From Roseiarcus sp963761435 (GTDB lineage: Bacteria > Pseudomonadota > Alphaproteobacteria > Rhizobiales > Beijerinckiaceae), in NCBI GenBank assembly GCA_963761435.1, contig CAVXHJ010000001.1, positions 558,001 through 622,000 on the forward strand: DNA of 64,000 nucleotides, read 5' to 3'. The translations under genes were made by a program, and so were the position numbers. The notes under the pieces were generated by a model. That model made no database searches. It worked only from the letters and a program-made list of their open reading frames with translations, and was not told where the DNA came from. This document shows positions 1 through 8,682 of this stretch, piece by piece. Each line of letters starts with the position of its first letter. The first letter of the stretch is position 1.

Positions 1-870
1 GACGTGGTGCTGGTGCCGAACCCGTCCTATCCGATCCACGCCTTCGGCTTCCTGATGGCCGGCGGCGTCATCCGCTCCGTGCCGGCGGAGCCGGGCCCCG
101 AGTTCTTCACCGCGGTCGAGCGCGCGATCATGCATTCGATCCCGAAGCCGATCGCGGTCGTGGTCTGCTATCCGTCCAACCCGACGGCGATGGTCGCCTC
201 GCTCGACTTCTATAAGGATCTGGTCCTGTTCGCGAAGAAGCACGAGATTTTCGTGCTCTCCGACATCGCCTACGCCGAGGTCTACTTCGACGACGCGCCG
301 CCGCCCTCGATTCTGCAGGCGCCCGGCGCCTTCGATGTCGCGGTCGAGTTCACCTCGATGTCGAAGACCTATTCGATGGCCGGCTGGCGGATCGGCTTTG
401 CGGTCGGCAACGAGCGGCTGCTGGCGGCGCTGGCTCGGGTCAAGTCCTATCTCGATTACGGCGCCTATACTCCGATCCAGGTCGCCGCCGCTGCGGCGCT
501 CAACGGTCCGGACGATTGCGTGCGCGAGATGCGCGCGACCTATAAGCGCCGCCGCGACGTGATGATCGAGAGCTTCACCGCGGCCGGCTGGCCGATCGAC
601 AAGCCCAGCGCCTCGATGTTCGCCTGGACCCCGGTGCCCGAGCGCTTCCGCCATCTCGGCAGCCTCGAGTTCTCGAAGCTTCTGATCGAGAAGGCCGACG
701 TCGCCGTCGCGCCGGGGATCGGTTTCGGCGAGCACGGCGACGATTTCGTCCGCCTCGCTTTGGTCGAGAACGAACAGCGCATCCGTCAGGCGGCGCGCGG
801 CGTCAGGCGCTTCTTCGAAAGCGCCGACAAGACGCTGCATAATGTGGTGAAGCTCAAGAAGCAGGCGTGA
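1..870 (+). CDS. class I/II PLP aminotransferase (5' end outside window)
   Basis: The reading frame is open from base 1, so the true start lies upstream. At least 288 residues are present; full-length family members are about 400. It is a fold-type I PLP aminotransferase. The Schiff-base lysine sits in the motif SMSKTYSMAGWR (Lys near residue 121 of the visible part), with the CYPSNPT and SDIAYAEV segments of the class I family upstream of it. The sequence most resembles the group annotated as LL-diaminopimelate or alanine/aspartate aminotransferases (DapL/AlaC-like), which move an amino group between an amino acid and a 2-oxo acid in the cytoplasm. The exact substrate cannot be read from this fragment. 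The gene ends about 20 bp before an IS1380 transposase remnant. Confidence 0.85.
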   Translation, partial: DVVLVPNPSYPIHAFGFLMAGGVIRSVPAEPGPEFFTAVERAIMHSIPKPIAVVVCYPSNPTAMVASLDFYKDLVLFAKKHEIFVLSDIAYAEVYFDDAPPPSILQAPGAFDVAVEFTSMSKTYSMAGWRIGFAVGNERLLAALARVKSYLDYGAYTPIQVAAAAALNGPDDCVREMRATYKRRRDVMIESFTAAGWPIDKPSASMFAWTPVPERFRHLGSLEFSKLLIEKADVAVAPGIGFGEHGDDFVRLALVENEQRIRQAARGVRRFFESADKTLHNVVKLKKQA

Positions 871-886
871 GCGGGCGCCTATTCGC

Positions 887-1350
887 GAGTAACTCTCGCG
901 GCGACGCTCAAGCTCGACGCCAGCGCCGGATCGGTCGAGGAGGCGGCGCGGATCGTCAGGCGAATTCGGGCGCGCTGGCTGAAGACGCGCATCCTGTTGC
1001 GCGCCGACTCGGGCTTCGCCCGCGAGGCGCTAAGGCTTGGCGCGAACAGAACCGGGTCGACTTCGTGTTCGGCCTGGCGCGCAAACCCCGGCTCTTCGAG
1101 GAGATCGAAGCCGAACTCGCGCAGGCCGAGGCGGAAGCCGCCGTGACCGGCAAACCGGCCCGCCGCTTGAGGGACTTCCGCTATGCGACCCTCGACAGCT
1201 GGTCGCGCCGGCGCCGGGTGATCGGCAAGGCGGAATGGACAAAGGGCGAGGCCAATCCGCGCTTCATCGTCACCCCGCTCAAGCAGGGCGAGATGCACGG
1301 CTGCTTCCTCTACGAGACGATCCACTGCGCTCGCGGCGACATGGAGAACT
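887..1350 (+). pseudogene. IS1380-type transposase remnant, frameshifted
   Basis: Two reading frames together give the central part of an IS1380-family DDE transposase. The first, from about 897, reads RILLRADSGFAREAL, including the catalytic aspartate region. The second, from about 1045, reads NRVDFVFGLAR, then DFRYATLDSW and GKAEWTKGEANPRF. They join if one T is restored in CTAAGGCTTGG near 1032-1042, giving A-L-M-A-W. Both the N-terminal half and the C-terminal end are missing, and similarity fades after about 1350. This is a dead fragment immediately after the aminotransferase gene. No terminal inverted repeats were seen. Confidence 0.75.
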
Positions 1351-1585
1351 CATCGATCGAGAATGTCGCGCTGGTGTTCGCTGCGGAGGACGGTCGTGGC
1401 CCTGCCGCGGCCAAGGCGGCAGCCGCGACGCCCGATCGAAGAAGTTCGCAGCAATTCACGATTCCAATCCTCTCAAACCAACGGAATTGGCTGCATGAAA
1501 CCCCTGAGTCAACTCCACGTCATTTCGGAAAAGACCGGCCCGAGGAGAGGCTGGAAGCCCCAATCGGGTGAGCCGCAGCGCCCCC

Positions 1586-2629
1586 TCACCCGCCGAACAC
1601 GTCGTTGGTCTGCGCTGTGACGCGCACGAAGGTGGTGCGCTTCGGGACCTCCTTGAGGTGGGCGGCGCCGATATAGGTCATCATCGAGCGCACGCCGCCC
1701 ATGATCTCGGCCATCGTGCCGTCGACCGATCCCCGGTAGGGCGTCTCGACCGTCTTGCCCTCGGCGGCGCGATAGTGGGCAACGCCGCCGGAATGTTTCC
1801 GCATCGCGGTCTCCGACGACATGCCGTAGAACGTCATGCCGACCGCGATCTTCTCGCCGCCTCGCTCCTCAAACCGGATCTGGCCGTCGCATTCGTCGTG
1901 GCCGGCGAGCATGCCGCCGAGCATGACGAAATCGGCGCCCGCGCCATAGGCTTTGGCGACGTCGCCGGGCGCGGTGCAGCCGCCATCGGCGCAGACCTGA
2001 CCTTTCAGCCCATGCGCGGCGTCGGCGCATTCGATGATCGCCGAAAGCTGCGGATAGCCGACGCCGGTCACCCGCCGCGTCGTGCAGACCGACCCGGGGC
2101 CGATGCCGATCTTGACGATGTCTGCGCCGGCCAGGATCAGCGCTTCGGTCATATCGCCGGTGACGACGTTGCCGGCCATGATCACGGCGTTGGGATAGTC
2201 GTCGCGCACCCGCTTGACCGTGTCGAGGAACTTTTCCGCATAGCCGTTGGCGACGTCGAGACAGATGAACCGGATCGGCGCCGCCTTGGCGACCGAGGCT
2301 AGTTTCTTGACGTCGCCAGCGGTCGTGCCGAGCGAATAGAACGCATGCCCGCCGTCCGGCCCGGCGAAGAACTCGACGAGCTTCGGCTCGGGGTAGTGCT
2401 TGTGCAGGGCGGTGAGCGCCCCATGCTTGCCGAGCGCCTGCGCCATCGCCATGGTGCCCGTCACGTCCATGTTGGCGGCGATGAGCGGAAAGCCCTTCCA
2501 TTCCGAGCCGGTGTGGAGGAAACGGAAGGCGCGATCGACGTCGACGGCGCTGCGCGTGTTGAGGGTTGAACGCTTGGGGCGAATGAGGACGTCCTTGAAA
2601 TCGAGCTTGACGTCGGTTTCGATACGCAT
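1586..2629 (-). CDS. guaC: GMP reductase
   Basis: 347 residues, the usual length for a bacterial GuaC. It reduces GMP to IMP with NADPH and release of ammonia, returning guanine nucleotides to the IMP pool. The IMPDH/GMPR TIM barrel is complete. The catalytic loop IGPGSVCTTR places the active-site cysteine at residue 182. It has no CBS pair, unlike IMP dehydrogenase. The ending with TTYIGAAHLKE-like residues and FVRVTAQTNDVFGG is typical of class I GMPR. The ATG start is at 2629, facing a short-chain dehydrogenase gene across about 130 bp. The opposing enzyme guaB lies 1.7 kb away on the other strand. No purine riboswitch was recognised upstream. Confidence 0.95.
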   Translation of the reverse strand: MRIETDVKLDFKDVLIRPKRSTLNTRSAVDVDRAFRFLHTGSEWKGFPLIAANMDVTGTMAMAQALGKHGALTALHKHYPEPKLVEFFAGPDGGHAFYSLGTTAGDVKKLASVAKAAPIRFICLDVANGYAEKFLDTVKRVRDDYPNAVIMAGNVVTGDMTEALILAGADIVKIGIGPGSVCTTRRVTGVGYPQLSAIIECADAAHGLKGQVCADGGCTAPGDVAKAYGAGADFVMLGGMLAGHDECDGQIRFEERGGEKIAVGMTFYGMSSETAMRKHSGGVAHYRAAEGKTVETPYRGSVDGTMAEIMGGVRSMMTYIGAAHLKEVPKRTTFVRVTAQTNDVFGG

Positions 2630-2758
2630 GGATTGTCCAGTTTCTGGCGGGAGAACGGGCGTCGCCGTTCGACAATGTAGTGATCCCGAGCGCAGACCTC
2701 AACGACGCGCCGGGAGCGCCTAGCGGACGGGCGCGGGGAGCAGGGGAGGAGTTCAGGG

Positions 2759-3505
2759 ATGCGTTTGAAGGGCAAGGCTGCGCTGGTGACAGGCGCGGGG
2801 CAGGGGTTCGGGTTCGGCATCGCCGAGGCGTTGGTCCGCGAGGGCGCGCGAGTGGCGTGCCTCGATCTGAGGGGCGATGTCGCCGACGCCGCGGCCAGGC
2901 GGTTCGGCGGCGGTTCGATCGCGCTCCACGCCGACGTCTCGAAACGCGAGGACGTCGACCGGGCGGCGCGCGATGCGATCGCCGCGTTCGGGCGGGTGGA
3001 CATCGTCGTCAACAATGCCGGAACCACGCATCGCAACAAGCCGATCATGGAGGTGACGGACGAAGAGTTCGACCGCATCTTCGCCGTCAACGTCAAATCG
3101 ATCCTTCTCACCGCGCAGGCCTTCGTTCCGCATATGCGCGCCCACGGCGGGGGCGTCTTCATCAACGTCGGCTCGACCGCGGCCTTGCGCCCGCGCCCGG
3201 GCCTGACCGTCTACAACGCCTCGAAAGGCGCGGTGCATGTGATGACGAAATCGATGGCTGTCGAACTCGCGCCCGACAAGATTCGCGTGTGCGCGCTGGC
3301 CCCGGTCGCCGGCGAGACGCCGCTGCTCGCGATGTTCATGGGCGAGGACACCCCCGAGAAGCGGGCCGCCTTCAAGGCCACCGTGCCGCTCGGTCGATTT
3401 TCGAAGCCGGAGGACATTGGGCTCGCTGCGCTTTATCTTGCAAGCGACGACGCGAACTTCCTGACCGGCGTGGTGCTGGAGGTCGACGGGGGGCGGTGCA
3501 TATGA
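2759..3505 (+). CDS. SDR family NAD(P)-dependent oxidoreductase
   Basis: 248 residues of classical short-chain dehydrogenase. The Rossmann motif TGAGQGFG is at residues 11-18, NNAG at 85-88, the catalytic Ser in INVGST near 139, Tyr152 and Lys156 in YNASK, and a C-terminal LTGVVLEVDGG segment. D37 after the second strand (ACLDLR) suggests NAD preference. Members oxidise or reduce an alcohol/ketone substrate; the sequence resembles FabG and glucose/gluconate dehydrogenase-type proteins but does not reveal the substrate. The start is an ATG at 2759, preceded by a strong GGGGAGGAG ribosome site. It is transcribed divergently from guaC. Confidence 0.9.
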   Translation: MRLKGKAALVTGAGQGFGFGIAEALVREGARVACLDLRGDVADAAARRFGGGSIALHADVSKREDVDRAARDAIAAFGRVDIVVNNAGTTHRNKPIMEVTDEEFDRIFAVNVKSILLTAQAFVPHMRAHGGGVFINVGSTAALRPRPGLTVYNASKGAVHVMTKSMAVELAPDKIRVCALAPVAGETPLLAMFMGEDTPEKRAAFKATVPLGRFSKPEDIGLAALYLASDDANFLTGVVLEVDGGRCI

Positions 3506-3639
3506 GCCCCGAGCCGCCGTCTTACTTGATGTCGCCGCGGCCGATCGCCTCGCCCGCGAGCCGCAACGCCGGCATGTCTCGCCATTCAGGGAAGTGGACG
3601 GTGCATTTGACGGCGACGCGGCCCGAGCGCGCGTTCGGG

Positions 3640-4065
3640 TCAGAGCGCGCGGCCCGACGCCAGTTCCCCGCCCCAGTCGGCGGGATCGACGTTTCGAGCC
3701 GTCTCGGAGAACGTCCATGAATGGCTCGCCGGATCGAGGCAGGAATATTGGCGCTCGCCATAGGGAAAGTCCTCGAGGTCCCGAGTGACGCGAGCGCCGT
3801 GCTGACGGGCCCGCAAGAAGTGCGTGTCGACCGCCTCGACTCTCACCATCACCGAATGTCCGCTTCCGAGCGGAGCGTCCGGTGAACTGGTCTGCGAAAC
3901 CACGATCGAGCCGCCGCCGAATTGAAGCTGCGACGGGTGGGCGCCAATTCGCAGTCGAACCTCAAAGCCGAAGGCTTCCTCGAGCCTTTTCGCTGCGGCG
4001 GGGACGTCGGAGTATTCGAGGACCGGGATGATGGCGTTCGCTGGCATGGAGAGATTCGCCTGCAT
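3640..4065 (-). CDS. VOC (glyoxalase/bleomycin-resistance fold) family protein
   Basis: 141 residues with the vicinal-oxygen-chelate layout: an N-terminal strand IIPVLEYSDVPAAAKRLEEAFGF, then HGARVTRDLEDFPYGERQYSCLDPASHSWTFSE. The GERQY...DP...HSWTF end is typical of glyoxalase-like proteins that bind a metal through His/Glu residues. Members include lyases, dioxygenases and antibiotic-binding proteins; none can be chosen here. The start at 4065 has TAGGA eight bases upstream; an alternative ATG lies at 4047. It is convergent with the SDR gene, leaving about 135 bp in which I see no convincing gene. Confidence 0.75.
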   Translation of the reverse strand: MQANLSMPANAIIPVLEYSDVPAAAKRLEEAFGFEVRLRIGAHPSQLQFGGGSIVVSQTSSPDAPLGSGHSVMVRVEAVDTHFLRARQHGARVTRDLEDFPYGERQYSCLDPASHSWTFSETARNVDPADWGGELASGRAL

Positions 4066-4327
4066 CCGAAATTCCTACCGTATGAACCGCCGGGAGCCCG
4101 GACCTTGCCGAACTGATTGACCCGCAACGGCAGCGTCAAGGCCAATTGCACAAAATCGCGCCAACTTTCTGCTCGAGAAGTGGGAAAATTTCTACGCCTG
4201 ACCGGGTTCCGGATGACTTCTGGCTCAGCGCTAGGAACTTCGCGCGCCCCATGTTAGGCAGCCGCGCCATGCAGCGGATGCGAGTCTTGCGCCTTCCGCC
4301 CCCTCAATCCACATAGGATGCACGGCG

Positions 4328-5821
4328 ATGGCGATCATTGAAGCGGAGACGATTCCCGAGGGACTTGCGTTCGACGACGTGCTGCTGCGCCCTGGCCATA
4401 GCGCGGTGATGCCAAGCGCGACCGACATCGGGGCTCAGCTCACCCGCACGATCCGCCTCAACCTGCCGATTGTTTCCGCTGCGATGGACACCGTCACCGA
4501 GGCGCGGCTTGCGATCGCGATGGCGGAAGCGGGCGGCATCGGGGTCATCCACCGGAACCTCGAGCCTGCCGATCAGGCCGAGGAGGTGCGCAAGGTCAAG
4601 CGGTTCGAAAGCGGCATGGTCGTCGATCCGATCACGATCTTTCCAGATGCGACGCTGGCCGACGCGCTGGCCCTGATGCGTCGCGCGTCGATCTCCGGCA
4701 TTCCCGTCGTCGAGCGCGGGGCGGACGGCAAGCCCGCGAAGCTCGTCGGCATTCTCACCAACCGCGACGTGCGCTTCGCCGACGATCCGCGCCAGCGGGT
4801 GACCGACCTCATGACCCGCAACGTGGTGACCGTGAGGGAGGGGGTCACGCGGGAGGAGGCGCGGCGCCTTCTGCATCTGCATCGGATCGAGAAGCTGGTC
4901 GTCGCCGACAATTCCGGGCGCTGCGTCGGCCTCATCACCGTCAAGGACATCGAGAAGGCGACCGCGCATCCCAACGCCGCCAAGGACGCCGACGGGCGCC
5001 TCAGGGTCGCCGCCGCAACCTCGGTCGGCGACAAGGGATTCGAGCGCGCCGAGCTTTTGATGGCGGCGGGCGTCGACTGCCTCGTCGTCGACACCGCGCA
5101 TGGGCATTCCGAGCAGGTGCTGCAACAGGTCCGGCGCATCCAGCGCGCGACCAACAAGGTTTCGGTCGTCGCCGGCAACGTTGCAACACGTGAGGGCGCA
5201 AAAGCGCTGATCGACGCCGGCGCCGACGCGATCAAGGTCGGCATCGGGCCGGGCTCGATCTGCACCACCCGCATCGTCGCCGGCGTCGGCGTGCCGCAGC
5301 TCACCGCGATCCTAGAGGCGGCCGAAGCCGCCCGCGCATCGGGCGTCCCGGTCATCGCCGACGGCGGGGTTAAATATTCTGGCGACCTCGCGAAGGCGAT
5401 CGCGGGCGGGGCGGATTGCGTGATGATCGGCTCGCTGCTGGCGGGTACCGACGAGAGCCCGGGCGAGGTCTTTCTCTATCAGGGCCGCTCCTACAAGAGC
5501 TACCGCGGCATGGGCTCGCTCGGGGCGATGGGGCGCGGCTCGGCCGACCGCTACTTCCAGCAGGATGTGAAGGATCAGATGAAGCTGGTGCCGGAGGGGG
5601 TCGAGGGGCAGGTTCCCTATCGCGGGCCCGTGGCTGCGATCGTGCACCAGCTCGCCGGGGGCCTGCGCGCCGCCATGGGCTACGTCGGAGCTGAGACGAT
5701 CGGAGAGTTCCAGCAGAAGGCCCGCTTCATGCGCATCACCAGCGCAGGGTTACGCGAAAGCCACGTCCATGACGTGGCGATCACCAGAGAGAGCCCGAAC
5801 TACCATCCGTCGGGGGTATGA
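4328..5821 (+). CDS. guaB: inosine-5'-monophosphate dehydrogenase
   Basis: 497 residues, normal for bacterial IMPDH. It oxidises IMP to XMP with NAD, the committed step of guanine nucleotide synthesis. The N-terminal barrel begins GLAFDDVLLRPGHS. A CBS pair occupies about residues 98-212, and the catalytic loop IGPGSICTTR places Cys312. The flap region GMGSLGAMGRGSADRY and the ending GLRESHVHDVAITRESPNYHP are characteristic. The ATG at 4328 has only a weak AGGAT upstream. About 260 bp separate it from the divergent VOC gene, room for a promoter, although I could not fix -35/-10 boxes. GuaC, which opposes it, lies upstream on the minus strand. Confidence 0.97.
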   Translation: MAIIEAETIPEGLAFDDVLLRPGHSAVMPSATDIGAQLTRTIRLNLPIVSAAMDTVTEARLAIAMAEAGGIGVIHRNLEPADQAEEVRKVKRFESGMVVDPITIFPDATLADALALMRRASISGIPVVERGADGKPAKLVGILTNRDVRFADDPRQRVTDLMTRNVVTVREGVTREEARRLLHLHRIEKLVVADNSGRCVGLITVKDIEKATAHPNAAKDADGRLRVAAATSVGDKGFERAELLMAAGVDCLVVDTAHGHSEQVLQQVRRIQRATNKVSVVAGNVATREGAKALIDAGADAIKVGIGPGSICTTRIVAGVGVPQLTAILEAAEAARASGVPVIADGGVKYSGDLAKAIAGGADCVMIGSLLAGTDESPGEVFLYQGRSYKSYRGMGSLGAMGRGSADRYFQQDVKDQMKLVPEGVEGQVPYRGPVAAIVHQLAGGLRAAMGYVGAETIGEFQQKARFMRITSAGLRESHVHDVAITRESPNYHPSGV

Positions 5822-5971
5822 GCGGGCCGCAGCCCTGCGAACGTGGCGTGGTTTGAAGGCTCGCAACGACAAACGAAGCGGCGTCGCCTCAACGGTATGA
5901 TCGTGATGCGTCTCACGGTTCTCGCGCGGCCGGCGCGCTAAAACTAGGTGCAGAGTTGGGAGAGCGGAGCG

Positions 5972-6190
5972 ATGTCGCATCACGCACACCAGAGGGCGTT
6001 GCGCCTCGAAGTCGACCGAGAAGCCAAAGCGCTCATGGTCGCCCTTGGCGCCCAGGCTTATTGGGTGGCGCGGCGCAGGGCGGAAGAAGCAAGCAGCGAC
6101 GAAATGGCCAAGGGCTGGAGCGGAGTCGCCGCCCTGATCGAGCGCAGGACGGCCAAGCGCTCGTCGCTGCTCTCCTACCTTATCCACTGA
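5972..6190 (+). CDS. small conserved-looking hypothetical protein
   Basis: 72 residues, starting at an ATG with GGAGAGCGGAGCG directly upstream. The composition is helical and charged (EVDREAKALMVALGAQAYWVARRRAEEA), with no signal peptide or membrane segment. Its coding-like composition, good ribosome site and position between guaB and a transporter support a real gene. I do not recognise the family. Confidence 0.6.
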   Translation: MSHHAHQRALRLEVDREAKALMVALGAQAYWVARRRAEEASSDEMAKGWSGVAALIERRTAKRSSLLSYLIH

Positions 6191-6215
6191 TCGGCGCCCG
6201 CGGCGGTCGGCGCCG

Positions 6216-7109
6216 TTACTGCGCGCGAACTGCGTGTTCCCCGCTTTCCGTAGCGTCGGTCACGGCGGGGCGGAAACGCTGACTCAGCCAGACGCTGATG
6301 AGCACCAGCGCGATTCCAAGGAGCTGGACAGGCGTGAAGGTCTCGCCGACGACCATCCAGCCAAGGAGGACCGCGGTCACTGGACTGAGGAGCACGAGAG
6401 GCGAGACGGCTTGCGGACCGAGCAGCGCGAGACCGCGAAACCAGAGGAAATAGCTGATCGCTGAGCCGAACAGCCCGAGCCACACAAATCCGACCACGTT
6501 TTCGAACGTAGGCGCGGGCAGGGGCGGCTCCAACGTCAGCGCCAATGGCGCAAGCAGAAGGCCGCCGGCGACTAGCTGCCACGCGGTGAAGGTCAACGCC
6601 GAGACCGGCGGCTGCCAGAGCCTCGCGAGCACCGTGCCGAGCGCCATCGCCGCTGCCGCGCCGAGGCCAGCCGCGACTCCGATCGCATCCAGCGCCGCGC
6701 CGGGTCGAAGGATGAGGAGCGCGACCCCGACAACGCCGCCGAGCGCTGCGCCGATTGCCGATGAGCGCAATGGGGCGCGAAGCAATAGCCACGAGAGCGG
6801 AACGACGAAGACTGGCTGAAACGCGTTGATGGTCGCGGCGACGCCGCCGGGCAATCGATAGGCCGAGACGAAGAGAAGCGACCAAAACAGCGAAAAGTTG
6901 AGTCCTCCGAGAACGAGAACGCGAAAGAGCCACACGCCCTTTGGCAGTTCGCGCACGAAGGCGAGAAGGAGAAGCCCCGCCGGGAGGGCGCGGACAAGGG
7001 AGGTGGTGAGAGGATAGCCTTGGGGAAGCCACCGCGTCGTCACCAGATAGACCGTTCCCCAGATGACCGCTGCGAGCCCGGTGATGAGGAGATCGGCTTT
7101 GCGTATCAT
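6216..7109 (-). CDS. EamA/DMT-family transporter
   Basis: 297 residues arranged as ten predicted membrane helices in two repeated EamA halves. The first half starts LLITGLAAVIWGTVYLVTTRWLP and the second around AMALGTVLARLW. The end AVLLGWMVVGETFTPVQLLGIALVLISVWLS is typical of RhaT/YdcZ-type exporters. Members of the drug/metabolite transporter superfamily move amino acids, nucleotides or related metabolites across the inner membrane; the substrate is unknown. The start is an ATG at 7109. It converges on the small gene ending at 6190, leaving only 25 bp between them. Confidence 0.88.
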   Translation of the reverse strand: MIRKADLLITGLAAVIWGTVYLVTTRWLPQGYPLTTSLVRALPAGLLLLAFVRELPKGVWLFRVLVLGGLNFSLFWSLLFVSAYRLPGGVAATINAFQPVFVVPLSWLLLRAPLRSSAIGAALGGVVGVALLILRPGAALDAIGVAAGLGAAAAMALGTVLARLWQPPVSALTFTAWQLVAGGLLLAPLALTLEPPLPAPTFENVVGFVWLGLFGSAISYFLWFRGLALLGPQAVSPLVLLSPVTAVLLGWMVVGETFTPVQLLGIALVLISVWLSQRFRPAVTDATESGEHAVRAQ

Positions 7110-7186
7110 GGCTTCACGTCACGCGGTTCCCCGTTGCGTCTTCTCGCGTGCGCGATTCCTGGGCGGCGTGCGAATTCGGCGCCTCT

Positions 7187-7333
7187 TCACATGTGGTTCT
7201 CGAGTTGGGTCTTTGCATCGAGCGGCTTCGGCGGCGGGGCGGTGATCACAGGGGCAGGGGGCGGCGGGGCCGTACACGCGCCGAGTCCAGCGAGCGCGGC
7301 GCAGGCGGCAAGGATGCGAAGGCTTCTGGACAT
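7187..7333 (-). CDS. tiny proline-rich lipoprotein
   Basis: A 48-residue gene missed by length cut-offs. It begins MSRSLRILAACAALAG and runs into LGAC, a good lipobox, so after signal-peptidase II the mature lipoprotein would start at Cys20. The mature part is only 29 residues and is proline-rich (TAPPPPAPVITAPPPK). AGAG lies about ten bases before the ATG. The product should sit in a membrane facing the periplasm. Small lipoproteins of this kind are widespread in alphaproteobacteria and mostly uncharacterised. It lies upstream of the EamA gene on the same strand, about 80 bp away. Confidence 0.6.
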   Translation of the reverse strand: MSRSLRILAACAALAGLGACTAPPPPAPVITAPPPKPLDAKTQLENHM

Positions 7334-7522
7334 CGGCGAGTTCTCTTTGTTTCAGAAAAAGGGCGCGGCGGTCACATCCGAACAGCGATCTTAAACTCGC
7401 CGGGTAACGCGATTCGGATGCATCTTATTCCGCCGGACTCAATGTCGCCCAGCAAAATCGGTCGCGCCGCATCAGCGGCCGACATGACGCCGGGCCTGAC
7501 GCGCTCAGGGCAGGGATCGCCT

Positions 7523-8113
7523 CTACCCCGCGGGATAGACCCCCCGGATCGTCGCCGACAATCGTGTCGATGCCGCGTTCGGCGTGCTCTTCTCGCCAAT
7601 GGTCGTCTCGGCGGCGCCGATTGCTTGGTTCGCCAGAGCCCTGAGCTGCGAGATGATCTCGCCATAGGCGGCCAGGCGATGCGGCGAGAGGTGTTGGCGA
7701 AGTCCTGTCGTCTCGAGAACGGTCAGCGGATGTGAGAGAATCTCATCCGGCGAGTGGCCGGAATAGACTTCGACGACGATCGCGAGCAGCCCGGCCAATA
7801 CCTTCGTCTGGCTCGCCGCGCTCAGATAGAGAAGGCCGTTGCGAAGGAATCCGGCGAGCCACGCGTCGCCCCGACAGTTGCGAATGCGATCCCGGTCGTC
7901 TCTCATCGTCTCTGGAATCGGCATCAAGCGGCGTCCGAGTTCGATGAGATACTCATAGCGCTCGCTCCAGCCCTCGAAGATTTCGAATTCTTCAATGAGG
8001 CGTCGTTGAGCTTCGGTCACGCTAGGAGAGAGAACCGCTGCCCGCTCGATCGGCGCGTTTTTCGAGTGGCGAGGGGGAGAGGGCTCGGCGCCGAGCTTTT
8101 GGCTCTCAGGCAT
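7523..8113 (-). CDS. SufE-like Fe-S cluster assembly / sulfur acceptor protein
   Basis: About 196 residues from the ATG at 8113. The SufE fold is clear: FEGWSERYEYLIELGRRL, the Cys loop DRIRNCRGDAWL (Cys near residue 80), then GLLAIVVEVYSGHSPDEIL and LRQHLSPHRLAAY. SufE accepts persulfide from the cysteine desulfurase SufS and passes it to the SufBCD scaffold. The usual GCxS around the active Cys is NCRG here. There is also a long basic, low-complexity N-terminal extension and an unusual C-terminal tail, so it may be a paralogue rather than the main SufE. The start overlaps the end of the next upstream gene (stop at 8106) by a few bases, suggesting coupled translation. No other suf genes are nearby. 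Confidence 0.75.
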   Translation of the reverse strand: MPESQKLGAEPSPPRHSKNAPIERAAVLSPSVTEAQRRLIEEFEIFEGWSERYEYLIELGRRLMPIPETMRDDRDRIRNCRGDAWLAGFLRNGLLYLSAASQTKVLAGLLAIVVEVYSGHSPDEILSHPLTVLETTGLRQHLSPHRLAAYGEIISQLRALANQAIGAAETTIGEKSTPNAASTRLSATIRGVYPAG

Positions 8114-8420
8114 TGCCCGCGACCTGGAGCGCGCGGAAGTCGGCGCGCGGCCGCTCGGTTGCGAGCGCAAGCGAGGCTTGCAGGGCTTCCACATCCGCAG
8201 CGCTCAGCGGCTTCCAGCCGCAAGGGCAGGGGTTGTCGCCCTGGTGCGCGGCGGCGACTTCGAGATAGAGCGAGCCGACCGCCATCGCCGCGAGGCTCAG
8301 CGCGGCCATGGGCGGAAGCCGGGTCGATTGCATGACGCCGCAAAAGGCCACCCGCACAGACCTCTTCATCTGGTCGAGCGCGGCGATCGTATCGTCATCG
8401 GTCGGGCCGGCAATATGCAT
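8106..8420 (-). CDS. conserved-looking hypothetical membrane-anchored protein
   Basis: 104 residues from the ATG at 8420, which has GAGAGG nine bases upstream. The N-terminal third is soluble. A hydrophobic stretch (MAALSLAAMAVGSLYLEVAAA) follows, and the C-terminal part contains NPCPCGWKPLSAADVEALQASLA with a CPC pair. One membrane helix with the C-terminal part outside the cytoplasm is plausible. The stop overlaps the SufE-like start. I do not recognise a named family and propose no function. Confidence 0.6.
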   Translation of the reverse strand: MHIAGPTDDDTIAALDQMKRSVRVAFCGVMQSTRLPPMAALSLAAMAVGSLYLEVAAAHQGDNPCPCGWKPLSAADVEALQASLALATERPRADFRALQVAGNA

Positions 8421-8682
8421 TGCGTCATCCTCTCGACGGTTTCGGGCGCGGGGCGCGCGCGTTCCGCAGGCGCGTAGGCCAAGCTCTGAGCGCGACTGCA
8501 TTCGGACGAGAGCTAGAGAGTTGTCTTAAGGCTGGCAAGCGCTTGAGAGCATTTCGCAATTAGAACAATTTCAAACAGCGCCACTCTCCGGTTCGGGCGG
8601 ACCGGCGTTGCTCGGCGGCGCGCGCGACAGACGGCCGTTCGGTGATAGATTGCTTTTGAGGGGCGGAAGCGGAGCGCATTTC

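Noticed and set aside
3522..3761. 79-codon minus-strand frame between the SDR and VOC genes
   Set aside because: Overlaps the end of the VOC gene in another frame. The last 30 residues look slightly protein-like, but there is no start or family support.
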